Of a stretch of DNA of 64,000 bases, positions 10,710 through 22,696 are shown piece by piece (within the stretch, counting starts at the first letter, position 1; every line of letters begins with the position of its first letter). The notes beneath the pieces are model-generated. The model was not told where the DNA came from. It did no database searches and was given only the letters and a program-made list of their open reading frames with translations. The DNA lies in the NCBI RefSeq assembly GCF_029784165.1, contig NC_073696.1, positions 52,271,501 through 52,335,500 of the forward strand, given 5' to 3'. The stretch is from Wyeomyia smithii (Eukaryota; Arthropoda; Insecta; Diptera; Culicidae). Position numbers and translations under genes: made by a program.

Positions 10710-13700
10710 GTAAGTTGGAACGGTGATCTATTGTAGGTTTTGACGTAGGACTGGGGCTTTGTTGTTCTATATGGGGGATATATATGATTAGTAGTGAAAA
10801 TGAAAGCAGTGGGTATTTTTAAGGTCGATATTTTGCGTACAGTATACTGGTCACAAGGAAGAAAGCTTTACACGTCAAGTGTAGACACCAACTTCCTTCT
10901 GTGACATCCTCTATTTCTATGTCAGTGAAAAATGCTACGGATCATCTCGGTATTTAGAACGAAGTAATTGTCTTTCGTCCCAACGTTTCAGCACTTGTCC
11001 GTGCATTCATCAGGGGAAAAATAATAATTATCGGACCACGTCAGGTGGTTGCATCTATAGATCACTAGTCAAATATTCTTAATTCTCTTAGACAATCCAA
11101 TATAAGCTGTTTATACGTTTGGTGGTTTGGTGGTTGTTTTTCCCCTGATGAAAGCACCAATAAGTGCTGGAACGTTGGGATGAATGACACAATAACTTCG
11201 TTCTAAAAACTGAGGTGAATGACAGCTAAGCCGAAACCTAATTATTGGTTCCGAATCAATGTTTTTAGTAAGTTTCGAAACCATTAAGTACTGTAAAATG
11301 GGGTAAAGTTGATCTTTTTTGTTTTCAATGTTTTGTGACTGATTATGTTTGTCCTCCAAAATTGTCTTAAAGACATAAAAAGGAAAAGAATTGATTTAAA
11401 GAGACTAGAAGTAATCATCAACAATTATGCATCAATGAAACATTTTTCGCTTCGATTTACCGTAACTCGATAGAACGTAACGAGAAAAAAAAGTTGCCTT
11501 ATATCGAGGTATGACTGTACCTATTTGCGCACAATTACACTTGCTTTATTTTTTTCTTCTCTTATTTTAAATAAATAAATACGAATAATGAAATCTAATC
11601 AAAACACTCCGTAAACCATGAAAAACTAACAGGCTCACAGCACTATCAATACGTAAATTTATTTTTAACGTAGGTACTGCTTGCTATGTTTATGAAATAT
11701 ATCCGATATAATAATCATTATGGGCACTACATTACCAATATCCAGTGCTGATAAAAATCATTTTCACTACCGGAATCCTTCAAAAACTACAGCCAATCTT
11801 GAACGTAGTATTCTTAAAGATACACAAGATTTTCATCCTTGCCATACTCATACTCTGATGAAATATTTCACGCGCATCGTTCAAGGTCAGACAATTGAAA
11901 TTTGCTGTTAATCTATCCAAATGATCTTCACCGTTCTTTTGGTGAAGCGAAAACTACATCAACCGAAGAGCGGATTTACCGGACCCGGTTTCTTTCGGGG
12001 TAGTGTTTTTTCCCATCCACTAAACGCTTAATGCCATTGTACGGTACACAAACTGAATTTACAAAATTTTCAATGAAACTTAGAGTAATAAATTTTCAGA
12101 GAATTTGAAACGGTGAAAATCAAACGAACACGTTTTCAGTACGACTGTCGCGTGACTTGACTTTCGTTTTTCTCAAATAATGAAGAAACGAATGATTATG
12201 ATGGCAGAAAGAAACACTAACGTTGATGTTGGTTATTTTTCAATTTCATGCAATAATATACACCCCGCCAATATGTGATTAATATTTTTTGCACTATCTC
12301 GCAGTTTCCATGACAAACATGTATAGCAATTGGTCAGTGCTGATAGAGTTATCGTGTTAGAATTCACACTTTTATTGATACAATAACTGCAACAAAACGA
12401 TAAAGAAGGAGTCTATTTTTATGGGCCCATTTCGAGGATAAAATCATAAATAAAACAAAAAAAAAATTCAAGTAGTTGAAAACTATAGATATTCAATTCT
12501 TCGGGAGCATATAAATTTGTTTCATCATATCGCAGGCAAGTAACTACATAGTAAATTCGCCATTTCTATTATTTATTTGCAGAACTGTTTCTAGCGTTCA
12601 AAATCGACCTAGGTAATTTAGTTTGAAATCAACACGATGTAATTTTTTTGTCCTCTATTCAGTTTTTGAGATGATACAAAAATTTGCAGCTTTTAAGCAG
12701 GAATCGTTGTTAGTACTTGCTTATATCTGAGAAATTCAACAAATTATAATCTGAGCAATTAAAAATATAAAAAAAATCAAAATATTATAACTTTTTTTTC
12801 TTGATTTCTCCATGATCGGCCTGGTTTCATTATGTAGCTAATTAAATTTTTAAAAAATGAGCTCTTTTAGATAATTAATTATTATTTTTTAGGATTATTT
12901 TTCAGAAAAAAATCTTTGGTCAATTGGTCGCGCGCCGATAATTCGCTCCACAAGTATAATTTTGAAACATGATGTATGATAAACTTGCAGTCCTTAAGTA
13001 ATGCTACAAGTTTGTCGAAGAAAGCAGTGCTCTATTTCTTATGCCTAAACTGTGAGAGCCCATATTCAGTGGGATATTCAACCAATATTCGCAGTGAATA
13101 TTTTAATATTCATCGCAAATATTGGCTGAATATTGCACTGAATATGCGCTCTCCCACTTCAGGTACAAGAGTTAGAGCGTTACACTTTTCGACAAACTTA
13201 TTGTGCTACTTAGGGACTACAAGTTTGTCATACATTGTTTCTTAAAATTGTACTTTTGGAGCGAGCTATCGGCACGCGGTAAAAAGTACCCAAAAATTGA
13301 ATACGAAATATTGTCTTTGAGCCTTGTCTACAACTTTGCCAAAGACGTCAAATCAATCAAACAAACCGTTTTGGCATATTCTGGGACATTTTATATTGAT
13401 TCAAAGACTACATTATATTAAAATACTACGAAATTCGCTGGAAAATCTTTGTCAGACAAGCGACTCGTCGCTTCCTATTTTTCTCTGCATGGACAATATT
13501 TCGGTGCTCCGATTTTTCCACTTTTTGTCGAAAACGTTCGTGGTTGTGGTGGACGCATGAACTTGTGGATGATCTGTTTGGATGACTTCATGCGGTGAAT
13601 GGTTGTAGAAAGGAGCGACACATATGTGCAAGTGCTGCAATGTTGTTGTAATAACTTATTCCAACCCGTGTTTTTCTACGGCTGAACAACCTTTTGAAGT

Positions 13701-15940
13701 CATAAAACGTATGGTTTAAGCCATTCTGAGGGTTCTAGAATAAAAAAAGCAAAAAAGCAAGTTTTCCCATATAAGTGTGCATATAAATTTGAAATGCAAT
13801 GCACCAAGCAGAGACAAAACCAATCGACTTCAGGTAAACTTAGGATTGTTTGAGGGGCCCCAATGGAACCAGAAAACCTGGTTCTGCGAAATCGATTACT
13901 TTGTCCAACCCAAGTGGATATAGGTTGCACAGACTTTTAAAACTCATTGGTAAATCTTGTTCTCATATTTGGTTGTTTTCGTCAATGCAAAAGTGAGTAA
14001 TGGCAAAGCTTATCGATGGTTTTCTTGACAACGAGGCAATAACAGTATACTTTACCAAAGGACACCTAAAAGTTGGTTCAGTTCGATTTTTTTTTTGATA
14101 ATTTTTCCATGGCTCTCGCTAATAGTGAGAGTTCAAAGTGGCTGAAATGGTTGAAAAATGGAATGTGCACCTTAACTCAAAGTTTTGTACTCTGTCACAA
14201 ATACCCAGTTTTGTCACAAATACCCAGAAAAACCTGAGAACTTTACGTTAAAATGATTGCTTTTTAGTAATCTGCGCTTTCGGGCTAAATTTTGACTAAT
14301 TTCTTGGAATTAAATTTACATTGGTAGGACGGAATTAGAGAAGAGCGAAGTGAAGTAATTTCAATAAAACTCTGAAATTAATTGCCTCCTAAGCAAATCA
14401 ACAGTGTCATATCTTAGAGTAACTTTCTGACAAACTTATTATTTCTATCATTCGTAGTCCTACGTTAAGCATGCGGCGCTTTAACTTTTTAACCAAATTG
14501 TTTGTTTTCGTTCTTTCTTCCAGGCGAAAAACCCTACAAATGTCACGTAGAAGGCTGCGGCAAGGGTTTCACATGTTCAAAACAGTTGAAGGTACATTCG
14601 CGTACGCACACCGGTGAGAAACCGTACCATTGTGATATTTGCTTCCGTGACTTTGGCTACAACCACGTGCTAAAGCTGCACAGGGTCCAGCACTATGGTT
14701 CCAAGTGCTACAAGTGCACCATTTGCGAGGAAACATTCAAAAGCAAGAAGGAAATGGAAGCGCACATTAAAGGACATGCGAATGAAGTCCCAGGGGAGGA
14801 GGACACCGATAACAAGACGACTGTGACTTCTACTATGAGTGCGGAATCAAGTCGAAGTACTCCGGAATACTCGTCAAGCTCGAGCAATATGGCGGCGCCT
14901 GATACACTAATGGCCGAACATCCGATGGAGCTGGAGGAGAATCTGCCGGTTGCCCACATGGAAATACGTGAGCAAAACAGCAACGGAAGCAGCAGCAGCA
15001 GCAGTAGCAATTGCAGTGACCTCAATAGTAAAGACACTCGTTTCCCGGATGGGATTCACTACTACTCTCAGTTTGAGCAGTCTGTTCTCCGAAGTTACGG
15101 CGTGCAGTCCGGCGTGAATCCGGCACTGCTGGCAGCGGCTTCGATCGCTGCCGCCGCCACTGTGTCTGGTCTAGAGTCACACGAAACGCAAAGCAATAAA
15201 AGTCCCTCTCCTCCGCCACTTACGTTTATCATGTCGCCGCAACAGCAACAGCAGCAGCAATACCATCAACAGATAGTGACCTCAACCGCGGGACGGTTGT
15301 CACCAACGATGGCACAGCCTTCGCAACTGCCAGTCGACATTGTCACTGAACATCAGCAAGTACAGGCACACGTATATCCACAACAGCAGCATCAACTTCC
15401 GGAACAGCAGCTTCATTCCCAGCCAATGCAGTCCAACAGCTCGAAAGCTATGAAATTTGAACCGATGGCCATCATGAAGAACCACGGATACTTTGCGCCT
15501 GCTTCACAGGCTACCGACTTCAGGTTTGTTTGCAATCCTTCAAATTAAATGTCATGCGTCATCACTTAAACTTCCCTTTTCATCCTTGTAGAACATCCAG
15601 TGACATCGTGCGGCAGGTTGAGGCAGCAATCGCTGGCACGGAAAGTCTTCTGACTCCGCCGCGATCATCGCCAGAGTCTCCAGATCGTTCGTCATCGCCT
15701 GAATCCGACTCAGTATTAATGGCCAATCGGGACAACAATACGCTACCGCCTCGGAAGCGAAGGCTGTACTTCAAGGATCAACCATCGCGGGCAATCGGCA
15801 CCGATGATACGGAACTAAGAGTACTGGGCCCGGTAGCAAAACCAGTCCCGGAAGTACAGAAACCCAACGCTCAGTCATCGTCCCAACCGGCGATGCGCAT
15901 GAGCTCGGTAATACAGTACGCCAAATCATCCTACGAGTGA
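9824..15940 (+). CDS. Kr-h1: Krüppel homolog 1, C2H2 zinc-finger JH-response factor (three coding exons)
   Basis: Kr-h1 is the nuclear zinc-finger repressor induced directly by the JH receptor Met with Taiman, and it blocks metamorphic genes (established family knowledge). Exons 9824-10709, 14524-15523 and 15592-15940 join in phase (1, then 2) to 744 codons. The N-terminus has a poly-Q run. Eight C2H2 fingers follow: finger 1 (C125, C128, H141, H145) is separated, and seven more run from C190 to H380 with TGE(K/R)P linkers between most fingers. A Ser/Gln/Ala-rich middle leads to a conserved C-terminus with SSDIVRQVEAAIAG, a Ser/Pro-rich block and the basic PPRKRRLYF. The 3.8-kb first intron splits Gly296 in the finger 5-6 linker. 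The second intron is only 68 nt. Finger count and the C-terminal block make the call secure. Confidence 0.95.
10930..11225. repeat. foldback element in Kr-h1 intron 1
   Basis: The left arm …TTTAGAACGAAGTAATTGTC…CCCAACGTTTCAGCACTT…CATCAGGGGAAAA (about 10951-11030) is the imperfect reverse complement of TTTTTCCCCTGATGAAAGCACC…TGCTGGAACGTTGGGATGAA…ACTTCGTTCTAAAAAC (about 11135-11210). About 100 nt of unrelated sequence separates the arms. It is probably a MITE, and no target duplication was identified. Confidence 0.6.
12928..13279. repeat. near-perfect 352-bp palindrome (about 175-bp arms) in Kr-h1 intron 1
   Basis: Reading inward from CGCGCGCCGATAATTCGCTC on the left and the complement of GAGCTATCGGCACGCG on the right, the two halves match almost throughout. 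They run through AAACTTG(C/T)AGTCC, AAGTTTGTCGAA, GAGAGC(C/G)CATATTCAGTG and CCAATATT(C/T)GC to a centre near 13103, with essentially no loop. Transcription through Kr-h1 would make a long hairpin RNA. It is probably a foldback MITE. Confidence 0.8.
14524..15523 (+). CDS. Kr-h1: Kr-h1 coding exon 2 (fingers 6-8, linker)
   Basis: It completes Gly296 and continues EKPYKC. Finger 6 has an enlarged C-x4-C spacing (C302, C307). Finger 7 and finger 8 (C360, C363, H376, H380) follow, then acidic, Ser-rich, Ala-rich and Gln-rich low-complexity sequence. It ends GATDFR-style at ACTTCAG before a GTTTGT donor at 15524. The 68-nt intron ends CTTGTAG at 15591. Confidence 0.93.
15592..15940 (+). CDS. Kr-h1: Kr-h1 coding exon 3 (conserved C-terminus)
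   Basis: It encodes TSSDIVRQVEAAIAGTESLL, then a TPPRSSPESPDRSSSPESDS stretch and the basic NTLPPRKRRLYFKDQ, ending QYAKSSYE and TGA. The Ser/Pro block and basic motif form the recognisable C-terminal signature of insect Kr-h1. The basic cluster could be a nuclear localisation signal (inference). Confidence 0.92.
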
Positions 15941-18475
15941 GGACAAACCCGTTAATCAAACCAATGGCCATATTCATGATTCGTGTACGTTTGGGACAGA
16001 CAGCATACTTTGAGCCGAAACCGGCATCGGAAGGTCTGTTTTGTCTACCGAAATATTTTCGTTTCTATATTAGAATAGTAGCTGCGGTTAGTCGGCTGAT
16101 TCAGGAAGGAAAAAAAGCAGACTTATTAGAGGTTAGCTAATTTAAAGGTAATGTTTTTAGAAGATAATATTTATCTACATACAACAACTAATGCATTAGA
16201 GTATAGCGAGTTAGGCTTAGGAGAGTACATACATACACACACATAAACAGACACACATACTATATATGAAGGAAGACTGTCTCAGGTTAATCAGTCATTA
16301 CAATTGATAGGTGGAGCGCTCGTACTAGCAAAAAAAACGCCACTAATTTGAGATCCTGGGAACGGGATGACGATTGAGCATGTTTTGGACAAAGGAAATT
16401 ATTAAGACTGTTGAAATGTCAAAAAATTCTAGTAACCAAGAATTATTTTAGGGCGCCTAGGGTAAAGGTTGGGAAACTTACGATCGTGTGTGTCGAGATC
16501 GGAACAGAGATAGGCTATATTTTATGAAAAACATTGTATCGTTTTGGATAAAGAAACACACGCCAGTGAAACCGTAAGAATAATAATATAACATGCAAAA
16601 ATCTTGCTATATTAAAGTCCGATGGCCATGTGAAAAAGACTAGTTTTATATAGTGGTGAAAAATATCAGCAGGCACAGACGCAAAAGAAGTGAAAAGGAT
16701 AGACTGTAATGCCCAAAATTGAACCCTAGCTTATAAGAAACCCAAACAAGATCAGTTGTGTGTCGAGAGAGAGGGAGCGAGAAGAAAAAAAATACCGAAA
16801 TTAGTATTTAAGCAACAATTTTCCGAACCCAAAAAACTTTCACAATCCTATTTTACATTAATCGGTAGGCATATTGAAGAGAACGTCAGTGAATGAACTC
16901 ATTTATACTTGAACAGTAACATTTGCAAGCATCAAAAATACCACTACACCCACTGCCAACAAAGCGAACGATAAATCAATCGAGTTATCAGGTAACCAAA
17001 AAAAAAAAAACAAACGCACCAACACAACCCAGTGACGCAGCAGAAAATTCTAAACCATAATAATCAGGGAGTATACCTGGCAGCACTGTACAGCCACGCG
17101 GCCAAATTGTTTCCTCTTTACCATACCAAAACTTTTTTGCGGTTACTACAAAACAGAAAAAAACTGGCAGTAAAGGCAACAAACAATAACGAAAGAATAT
17201 ACCTCAAATATATACAGAAATGATAATCATTGTTCGTTGGAATTCGAAATCAGCTGAAAACATTGTACATATACATCCCCGCTATATTCGGTAGTTGACT
17301 CGTGTTTGGTTCTGATCTCCGTTTACTATTAATAAGTGTCTTCGGTAAAAAATTAAGGACACTGTCCCATCAGTGAGCCAACAAATTTCTATTTGTCTTT
17401 TTATGCTTTATGAAAGATATTTGTAAACTATAAAAACAAACATACAGAACAATGCATTTAAAAATACTATTTTGAAAAAATAGTTACTAGGTTTAAACAA
17501 AAGCTGACAGGGCTGCACAAGCCGGTCTGCTCTGAGGATATAAAATTTCGTGATCTTGTTCTCTTAAGTTTTCACCCCTCGTTAGTGTATCAGCAGTATG
17601 GTTTCACGACCTTTAACCTTTTTTCTGTTTATCGTTCAAGATCCGCTGGTTTGGTTTTCGATTTGATTTGCCTCCGCAAATCGGATTTAACTGTGCTGTA
17701 GTTGGACTCTAATAACAATTGCTACGACAGTTTAATGTTTTACAAAGAAGTAGCAATTACAAAGTAAACATTCTTACAGCTAAGCGCGATTAGTGTTGAC
17801 CCGGGCGCGTTACCCTTCGGGCAGACGCCGAAACAGATGAAACCTAACAAAACTAGCCGAAATTTGTTTTCCGCGCGCAGTAGGACGTGGTTCTGTTGAT
17901 CTGTTTTCCGTTTTTTCGAACGTTTTTTATTCACACCAAATAGGCAAAGGAAAAATTTTCGTTACATTTTCATGGTTATCTGTCATGTACATCTCTATAT
18001 ACCTTATTGCATTATAAAGCATAACCAATTACTACACATAAATTTGATAGGCAATACTACGTGGAACATTTTTACTATGTAAATTAAAAGAACCGTTTAC
18101 CGGAGGATTGATGTCCGGTATGGGGACAATTCCCCGATCAATCAAACACAGCAAGATGGTGTCGTTGTGGCGCGAAAATTACGGTTTCCACCGAACTCGA
18201 AATGCTGTATCATAAATGAAACAAAAAACTCAAACCACTGCAATACCACGTATAGCAAATACTAACATAAACCAATCAAATTCACAAAACAATTCGCTTT
18301 GTAGTTCGAAATGCATCAGCCGACAGCATCGTGTTGGCACACAAAAGCATAACCCAATATTGGAAAAGAGCAATGAAAAAAAGTAAAACATGTGAACTAA
18401 CATAAGAATGCAAATTGTAAGACATCGAGTAAGGAAGACCGATCGCTGAATAAACCCGATTTATTATAATGAGTA
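15941..18475 (+). other. Kr-h1: probable Kr-h1 3' UTR
   Basis: No coding frame follows the stop. The sequence is A-rich on the plus strand with CA-repeat stretches (16228-16260), as in long dipteran 3' UTRs. A candidate ATTAAA lies near 16612 and a good AATAAA at 18449-18454, followed by T/A-rich sequence. The exact polyadenylation site is not determined. Confidence 0.45.
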
Positions 18476-19985
18476 AAACAAATATTGACTTTTAAGTTTT
18501 ATATCCGAACGACTGGCACGTAGAAATTAAGTATTACTCCAAGGCTTTATCAAATTTCAGTGTCTCGTTTTAAATAGCTAACTAGCAAGGAAGCAAGGAA
18601 AAGATACTTGCATTATTGGTTGTAAATGTGCTTTGTTGTAAAAGGTTGCTTCGAATAATTTTCGCTAGTGTGGCCTTATTATTCAAGCACTAAAACGTCT
18701 GTTGATTGCAATGTTTACTTCAGATTAAAATTTTGAACGGGAAAGAATGCAAGAATGCATTAGGCAGGTTTCGCGCCAATTCAACTGAGGGTGTAAGCTG
18801 ACACTTTACACCATGATCCTTAATTCTCAACGACTTTGCAACAGATCCGGAAAACATATTCCCATGCTAAGAGTGATTTCCCACGACAAGTGTTGTATAT
18901 GACACTGACCGCATGCAAGACACTTACGAAATCATACCCAGCCAGCCAAATTCCTAACACCATGTTTCACCACACACCACGATTCCCATGCCTGTATGTT
19001 AACCACTTGAGAATTAACCAAGTTGCATGTAGCCATACGAGAATAAACCCGAACCTTACTTAACCCGCGTTTTCGTCACCTAGTAAATTAGAAAGCATTG
19101 TAAGCGAAGCTAACATTGTGCATCTTTTTCTCATGACCCTTATTTCCAATTCCGCTTTAACATCCTAACCGGAGTCGCAGGTAGCTAAGACACCAGCGCG
19201 ACTTACGGACAACATGAGCATGTGCTAGTTGTCATACGCCTGAACACAGGCTTTTGACAAGCCACACGGTATATGACGAACCAATAGATTATTGCACGAT
19301 CACGACACAAAGAAAAAGAAGAAAAGAAATTTGACAGTTCAGGAAGGTTTGTTTACATGGAATATTCGGATTAGATTTCTTCAGCGTAGCGCTTTTCGCC
19401 GTCCAGTGATAAGAAGCTCTTTCATATTCAAGATTTTTCATTTTATTTCATTTTTCATATTCGAAGTAATTATTTTCCATTCCAACAGCATAAGCTCACT
19501 AAACGATGAATCGAAAAAATAGCACTAACAAACATCACTGACCATATAAAAAGTGAGGTTATTTTGTGTGTGCAATGATCTGGGATAAAATAATTCCATT
19601 ATAGAGAAAGTCAAAGGTGTTCAGCTAAAGGCAAGCAAGTCGAAAAGGTAAGAAATGTGTTAAAGGTGTTAAAATCATATGGCGACCGAATGGTGCAAAT
19701 CAGCACGCCAGGGAGTGATAAGTATCTAAAAACATAAAAGAAAAGAGCAATCAGCACGTTAAAAAGGTGATAAGTGAATATAACAAAAAATATTTCTGGT
19801 TGATTTCTGGTCACTGGGCATCATCGCGATTCCGGAAATATTCTTATAGGGTCTAGGTTTTTGTAATTTTATGCTAATAATCGGGAACCGAACGTTGCAA
19901 CAATGAATGAATTTCAAAATAATGTCTGAGGTCGATTCGTCGCTTCTGGGCATCAGCTTGATTCCAGAAATACCCATATTAGATA
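18476..19985. other. intergenic DNA with a degenerate repeat
   Basis: No gene is seen. Around 19800-19983 a diverged repeat of about 120 bp occurs twice (…CTGGGCATCA…GATTCC(A/G)GAAATA…). A relative lies just right of the Tc1 element at about 26145-26185 (CCAAAAATACCCATATTAGA), so the transposon landed in this repeat family. Confidence 0.45.
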
Positions 19986-21373
19986 CAGTCAACCGCAAAA
20001 TTGAGTGTACACTCATCACAATCTACAATTTTACCTTCTTTTGGGCTATTACCTTTTTTAATTGAATTCATTTCTGGTGTAGATAGATATATCATACCTT
20101 TGAACAACCGTCAGCACAACAAAAGTTTATTAAGAAAATTTTGTTTATTTTGCAGATTGAATTATTTGAAAAAAGTATGAATTTGAACATCGCAAAATTG
20201 AGTGTACACTTTTATAACCTCCAACATTTTCATGATTTAAGTATAATGGCAACGATTTTGTTGAACGTTTTTTGTCAGTGTCTGTTCTGTAAAGTCATCA
20301 GCTGCATATCCCGTGTTTACGTTCGTTTTTAGTTGCTCGTTGAATCTACTTTTAATAAAATGGAAAGTAAAAAAAAGGAAACTGATGTTGCTACGAGAAC
20401 ATGGATAATAAGCATGTGCTGCCGTGGAAAATCATTGCGGCAAATAGCTGCTGCCGTCGGAAGGCCACATTCTACAGTGCAGAAAATTGTCAACAAATGG
20501 AAGAACGAAGGGACATTGAAAAACCTTAGTGGCAGAGGACGGAAACGCATTCTGACTCCAGCTGACGAACGGGTTATAGTGCGAACACTAAGAAGAAATC
20601 CTAGAACAAGTATTCCGAAATTGGCCACCGAGGTTGGAGACAGCATTGGACGTCCTGTCAGCGCAGATACTTTTCGGCGGGTGGCTCACAGAAATAATTT
20701 GCACGGTCGAGTTGCCCGCAAAAAGCCGTTCATTTCAAAAGTTAATATGAAGAAACGACTGGACTTCGCAAAGGAGCATTTGAACAAGCCGCCAGAGTTC
20801 TGGAACAAAGTTATTTTCACAGACGAGACCAAAATAAATCTTTTTGGATCCGATGGGAGGCAAATGGTATGGAGAAAACCAAATGCAGAGCTGGAGATTC
20901 AAAATTTGATTCCAACCGTGAAGCATGGTGGCGGTAGTGTCATGCTGTGGGGTTCAATGGCGGCTTCTGGAACTGGCACTATGGAGTTTATTGATACAAT
21001 AATGGATAAGATGGGTTATTTAAACATTCTCAAACGCAACCTGAGACCTTCCGTGCAAAAATTGAATCTTCCACGCGATTACTTCTTCCAGCAGGACAAC
21101 GATCCAAAGCACACCGCTCACGTTGTACGTGAGTGGTTGCTCTATAATGTCCGCAATCAACTGAAAACACCTCAGTGCGTCTTGAACTGTCCTACAGATC
21201 AGACGTTTTTTCGGTTGCTTGTGGACTGGTCTTTGACTGCCTATAGCTTCAAAGTTTGTGTTTTGTCAGTGTGTCTTTTAAAGATTACCTGAAAGTTATT
21301 TCCCATCAGTCTTTCTCAAGACTACCTACTTTTGAATTTAACATTTATATTAACTTTTTTCGTATCACCTGAA

Positions 21374-22696
21374 ATGGCTGGACGAAAAAAGAAACCTCGC
21401 ATCGCTGCGGGGAGGAAAAGAGAGGCATCTCTTTCTGACACATCGAGTGTCTGTAGTGACAATCCTTTTGATATTTTGCCTGAGCAAGAAGCTGGTGAAA
21501 TGGAAGTTATTAATAACGAAACTATACAAAATATAAAATCTTTAAAAAAGGAGAAAGTTCCACCTATTGTGGTAACTATTTCTTCTGAATTTAATATATT
21601 CAAAAAGGAACTTTCAACGTTTGTTTCTGACGTTAAAGTTACCTATCAAATTGGCCGTAGAGGTGAATGCCGCTTATTAGCCGACTCAGTAAAGGGTCGT
21701 GATCGTCTTGTTCAGTATTTAACTGACAAGATGTACAAATTTTTTACATATGACACCAAGAACGCCAAGCCGTTCAAGGTTGTCTTGAAAGGTCTCACCA
21801 ACGATCAAACCGTTGATGAGATCAAACTTACTTTAACAGAATTACTTGGCATAGCCGCTACCCAAGTAATTCTAATGAAACAAAAATCACGAGGCGAAAA
21901 CAGTCAGAGAACTGGAATTTCCCTTGTTAATTATTTAATTCATTTTAACCGCAATGAGGTTAACAACTTAAAATTTTTTGAAAAAGCACATGCTTTGTAT
22001 AATGTGCGTGTAAAGTGGGAAATTTATAAGAAGTATGGCGGAGGTGAAAAGCATATCACCCAATGCCGTACTTGCCAACGTTATGGCCATGGTTCCAAAT
22101 TCTGTAACATGGACCAAAAATGTCTTAATTGTGGAGACTCTTCTCACAAAAAGGACACATGTCCTGTGAAAGAGAGTAAAAATTTTCGCTGTGCGAATTG
22201 TAACGGCAACCATATGTCAAATTTTTATCAATGCCCAGTCCGTTTAGCAATTGTTAAGGCAAGGCATGGTAAACAAAATTCAATTTCTCAATTAAAACCA
22301 ACTTCAAAACAAAATTCTCCAAGCGTACCAGTGACGCATAGTTTACCTACTCCTTTGCATACCCGTTTAACTTATGCACAGGTTACAGGTAGTTCGAACA
22401 TTATACCGCCTAGTGTTGGTAGTTCGAAAATGACCGTTTATATGGGTAAGCAAAACAGGCTAGAAAATAATTGTACACCTATCACTCCAGCTAATATTGC
22501 TGCCGAAAATATTTTTTCTAATGTCAACTGCCTGGGGCCTATTACGGCAGGTAAACTTTCTTTTTTGCAACAGGCAATGTTCGATCTTATGAACGCCATG
22601 TTGCAGGCAAAATCAATGTTCGAAGCCATTCAAATAGGCACAAATTTTACTATTAAAATTGTTTCTAATTTAAAATTTAGCAATGATTTTAAATAA
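21374..22696 (+). CDS. LINE ORF1, gag-like nucleic-acid-binding protein
   Basis: It starts MAGRKKKPRIAAG with a basic N-terminus. The central region resembles the RRM-like part of jockey ORF1. A run of three zinc-knuckle-type Cys motifs follows (CRTCQRYGHGSKFC, CLNCGDSSHKKDTC, CANCNGNHMSNFYQC), and the tail is Ser/Thr-rich. It binds the element RNA in the ribonucleoprotein (family knowledge). It is intact at 440 residues. Its stop overlaps the ORF2 start by 14 nt, which suggests coupled translation. Confidence 0.85.
   Translation: MAGRKKKPRIAAGRKREASLSDTSSVCSDNPFDILPEQEAGEMEVINNETIQNIKSLKKEKVPPIVVTISSEFNIFKKELSTFVSDVKVTYQIGRRGECRLLADSVKGRDRLVQYLTDKMYKFFTYDTKNAKPFKVVLKGLTNDQTVDEIKLTLTELLGIAATQVILMKQKSRGENSQRTGISLVNYLIHFNRNEVNNLKFFEKAHALYNVRVKWEIYKKYGGGEKHITQCRTCQRYGHGSKFCNMDQKCLNCGDSSHKKDTCPVKESKNFRCANCNGNHMSNFYQCPVRLAIVKARHGKQNSISQLKPTSKQNSPSVPVTHSLPTPLHTRLTYAQVTGSSNIIPPSVGSSKMTVYMGKQNRLENNCTPITPANIAAENIFSNVNCLGPITAGKLSFLQQAMFDLMNAMLQAKSMFEAIQIGTNFTIKIVSNLKFSNDFK

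Larger units (their letters stand above)
10710..14523 (+). other. Kr-h1: Kr-h1 intron 1
   Basis: The intron runs from GTAAGT at 10710 to TTCTTTCTTCCAG ending at 14523, in phase 1. It holds two foldback elements (about 10930-11225 and 12928-13279), a CACGCG at 11869-11874, a duplicated TTTGTCACAAATACCCAG pair near 14195-14232, and no other gene. Confidence 0.85.
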
